From assembly GCA_001824635.1 (NCBI GenBank), contig MHYB01000098.1, forward strand, positions 1-12,971: a stretch of 12,971 nt of DNA, written 5' to 3'. Under the pieces are notes generated by a model that worked only from the letters and a program-made list of their open reading frames with translations, searched no databases and was not told the origin of the DNA. This DNA is from Planctomycetes bacterium GWF2_50_10 (GTDB lineage: Bacteria > Planctomycetota > Phycisphaerae > Sedimentisphaerales > GWF2-50-10). Shown here one piece after another: positions 12,631 to 12,971 of the stretch; position 1 is the first letter of the stretch, and every line of letters starts with the position of its first letter. A program made the translations under genes and the position numbers.

Positions 12631-12971
12631 ATGAAGAGTATATTTTTGGCCGTATGTTTATTTTCCGCGGCGATTATCGCGCGTGCCCAGCAGGCCCCCC
12701 TGCCACCAGCTGAACGACCAGAGCCTCCGGTTGTGGCACCCCAACCACCAGCAAGTCCGGAATTTTCGGCTGGGCACATGCAGTTCGATCCCAACAAGAT
12801 GATCGACAGGATGGCGCAGCGAGATCCCACAAAAGCAGACGAGCTGCGCAAACTCAAAGCTGAGGATCCTTGTAAGTTCCAGGAAGAAATGCAAAAGCTA
12901 TGGCGCGAGCGCATGGGCAGGCGAGATGGTCAAGGACCAGATGATAAAGGCGGGCTTGGTCGGATACACGG
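12631..12971 (+). CDS. Secreted proline-rich protein, cut off by window end
   Basis: Starts at ATG 12631, three bases after the preceding stop, behind AGGATGAAAT; 113 codons are visible and no stop is reached. The first 20 residues are a Sec signal peptide (MKSIFLAVCLFSAAIIARAQ, likely cleaved after ARA). A proline-rich linker (about 22-43, with APLPPAERPEPP) follows, then a charged, helix-prone part: MIDRMAQRDPTKADELRKLK and FQEEMQKLWRERMGR. This looks like a periplasmic protein with coiled-coil potential, possibly the sensory partner of the sigma/anti-sigma pair. The function and full length are unknown. Confidence 0.8.
   Translation, partial: MKSIFLAVCLFSAAIIARAQQAPLPPAERPEPPVVAPQPPASPEFSAGHMQFDPNKMIDRMAQRDPTKADELRKLKAEDPCKFQEEMQKLWRERMGRRDGQGPDDKGGLGRIH

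Noticed and set aside
1..12971. CRISPR arrays, tRNA or rRNA genes, transposases
   Set aside because: I read both strands for repeat-spacer patterns, cloverleaf-like segments and DDE or serine recombinase motifs and saw none.

Overview
The window reads as a stretch of bacterial chromosome, most likely from a Planctomycetota (Phycisphaerae-like) genome. That placement is inference. It rests on gene content: a compact rpmF-plsX-fabH-fabD-fabG-acpP-fabF cluster, an ASKHA/2Fe-2S corrinoid-activator-type protein typical of anaerobes, an ECF sigma module with a single-pass membrane partner, and several small lineage-type hypothetical proteins. No rRNA, tRNA, CRISPR array or insertion sequence was found.

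Layout. Positions 1-418 are mostly non-coding, with two hairpins and one doubtful 56-codon frame. Positions 419-2035 (minus) encode a beta-class DNA methyltransferase carrying a C-terminal Mrr-like nuclease domain, so it may be a single-chain restriction-modification or epigenetic protein. Palindromic REP-like elements lie on both sides of it. Positions 2036-2517 hold those palindromes and candidate promoters. Positions 2518-8221 (plus) are the fatty-acid/phospholipid initiation cluster: ribosomal protein bL32, PlsX, FabH, FabD, FabG, ACP and FabF, closed by a strong intrinsic terminator at 8248-8275. Catalytic residues are intact in all of the enzymes.

Positions 8320-8712 (minus) encode a small predicted lipoprotein of unknown function. 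Positions 8928-10685 (minus) encode the 2Fe-2S/ASKHA protein. Just upstream of it on the same strand is a 25-codon, extremely basic mini-gene (10734-10811) with an excellent ribosome binding site, possibly a tiny ribosomal protein. It shares a divergent promoter region with a 99-residue cysteine-containing protein (10924-11223), which converges with a CxxCxxCC-type metal-binding protein (11226-11525) across a gap of two bases. From 11621 to the end (plus) runs an ECF sigma factor, a translationally coupled membrane protein (probable anti-sigma factor) and a secreted protein cut off by the window edge.

How the genes work together. The central cluster supplies the acyl-carrier protein, malonyl loading, first condensation, elongation condensation and reduction steps of type II fatty-acid synthesis, plus the acyl-phosphate step of phospholipid synthesis, with a ribosomal protein gene at its head. 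The dehydratase, enoyl reductase and acetyl-CoA carboxylase are not here. The sigma/anti-sigma/secreted trio looks like an envelope-signalling module. The methyltransferase-nuclease is the most accessory-looking gene. Most of the window is housekeeping; the points most worth checking are the methyltransferase-nuclease fusion with its variant nuclease motif, and the basic mini-gene.
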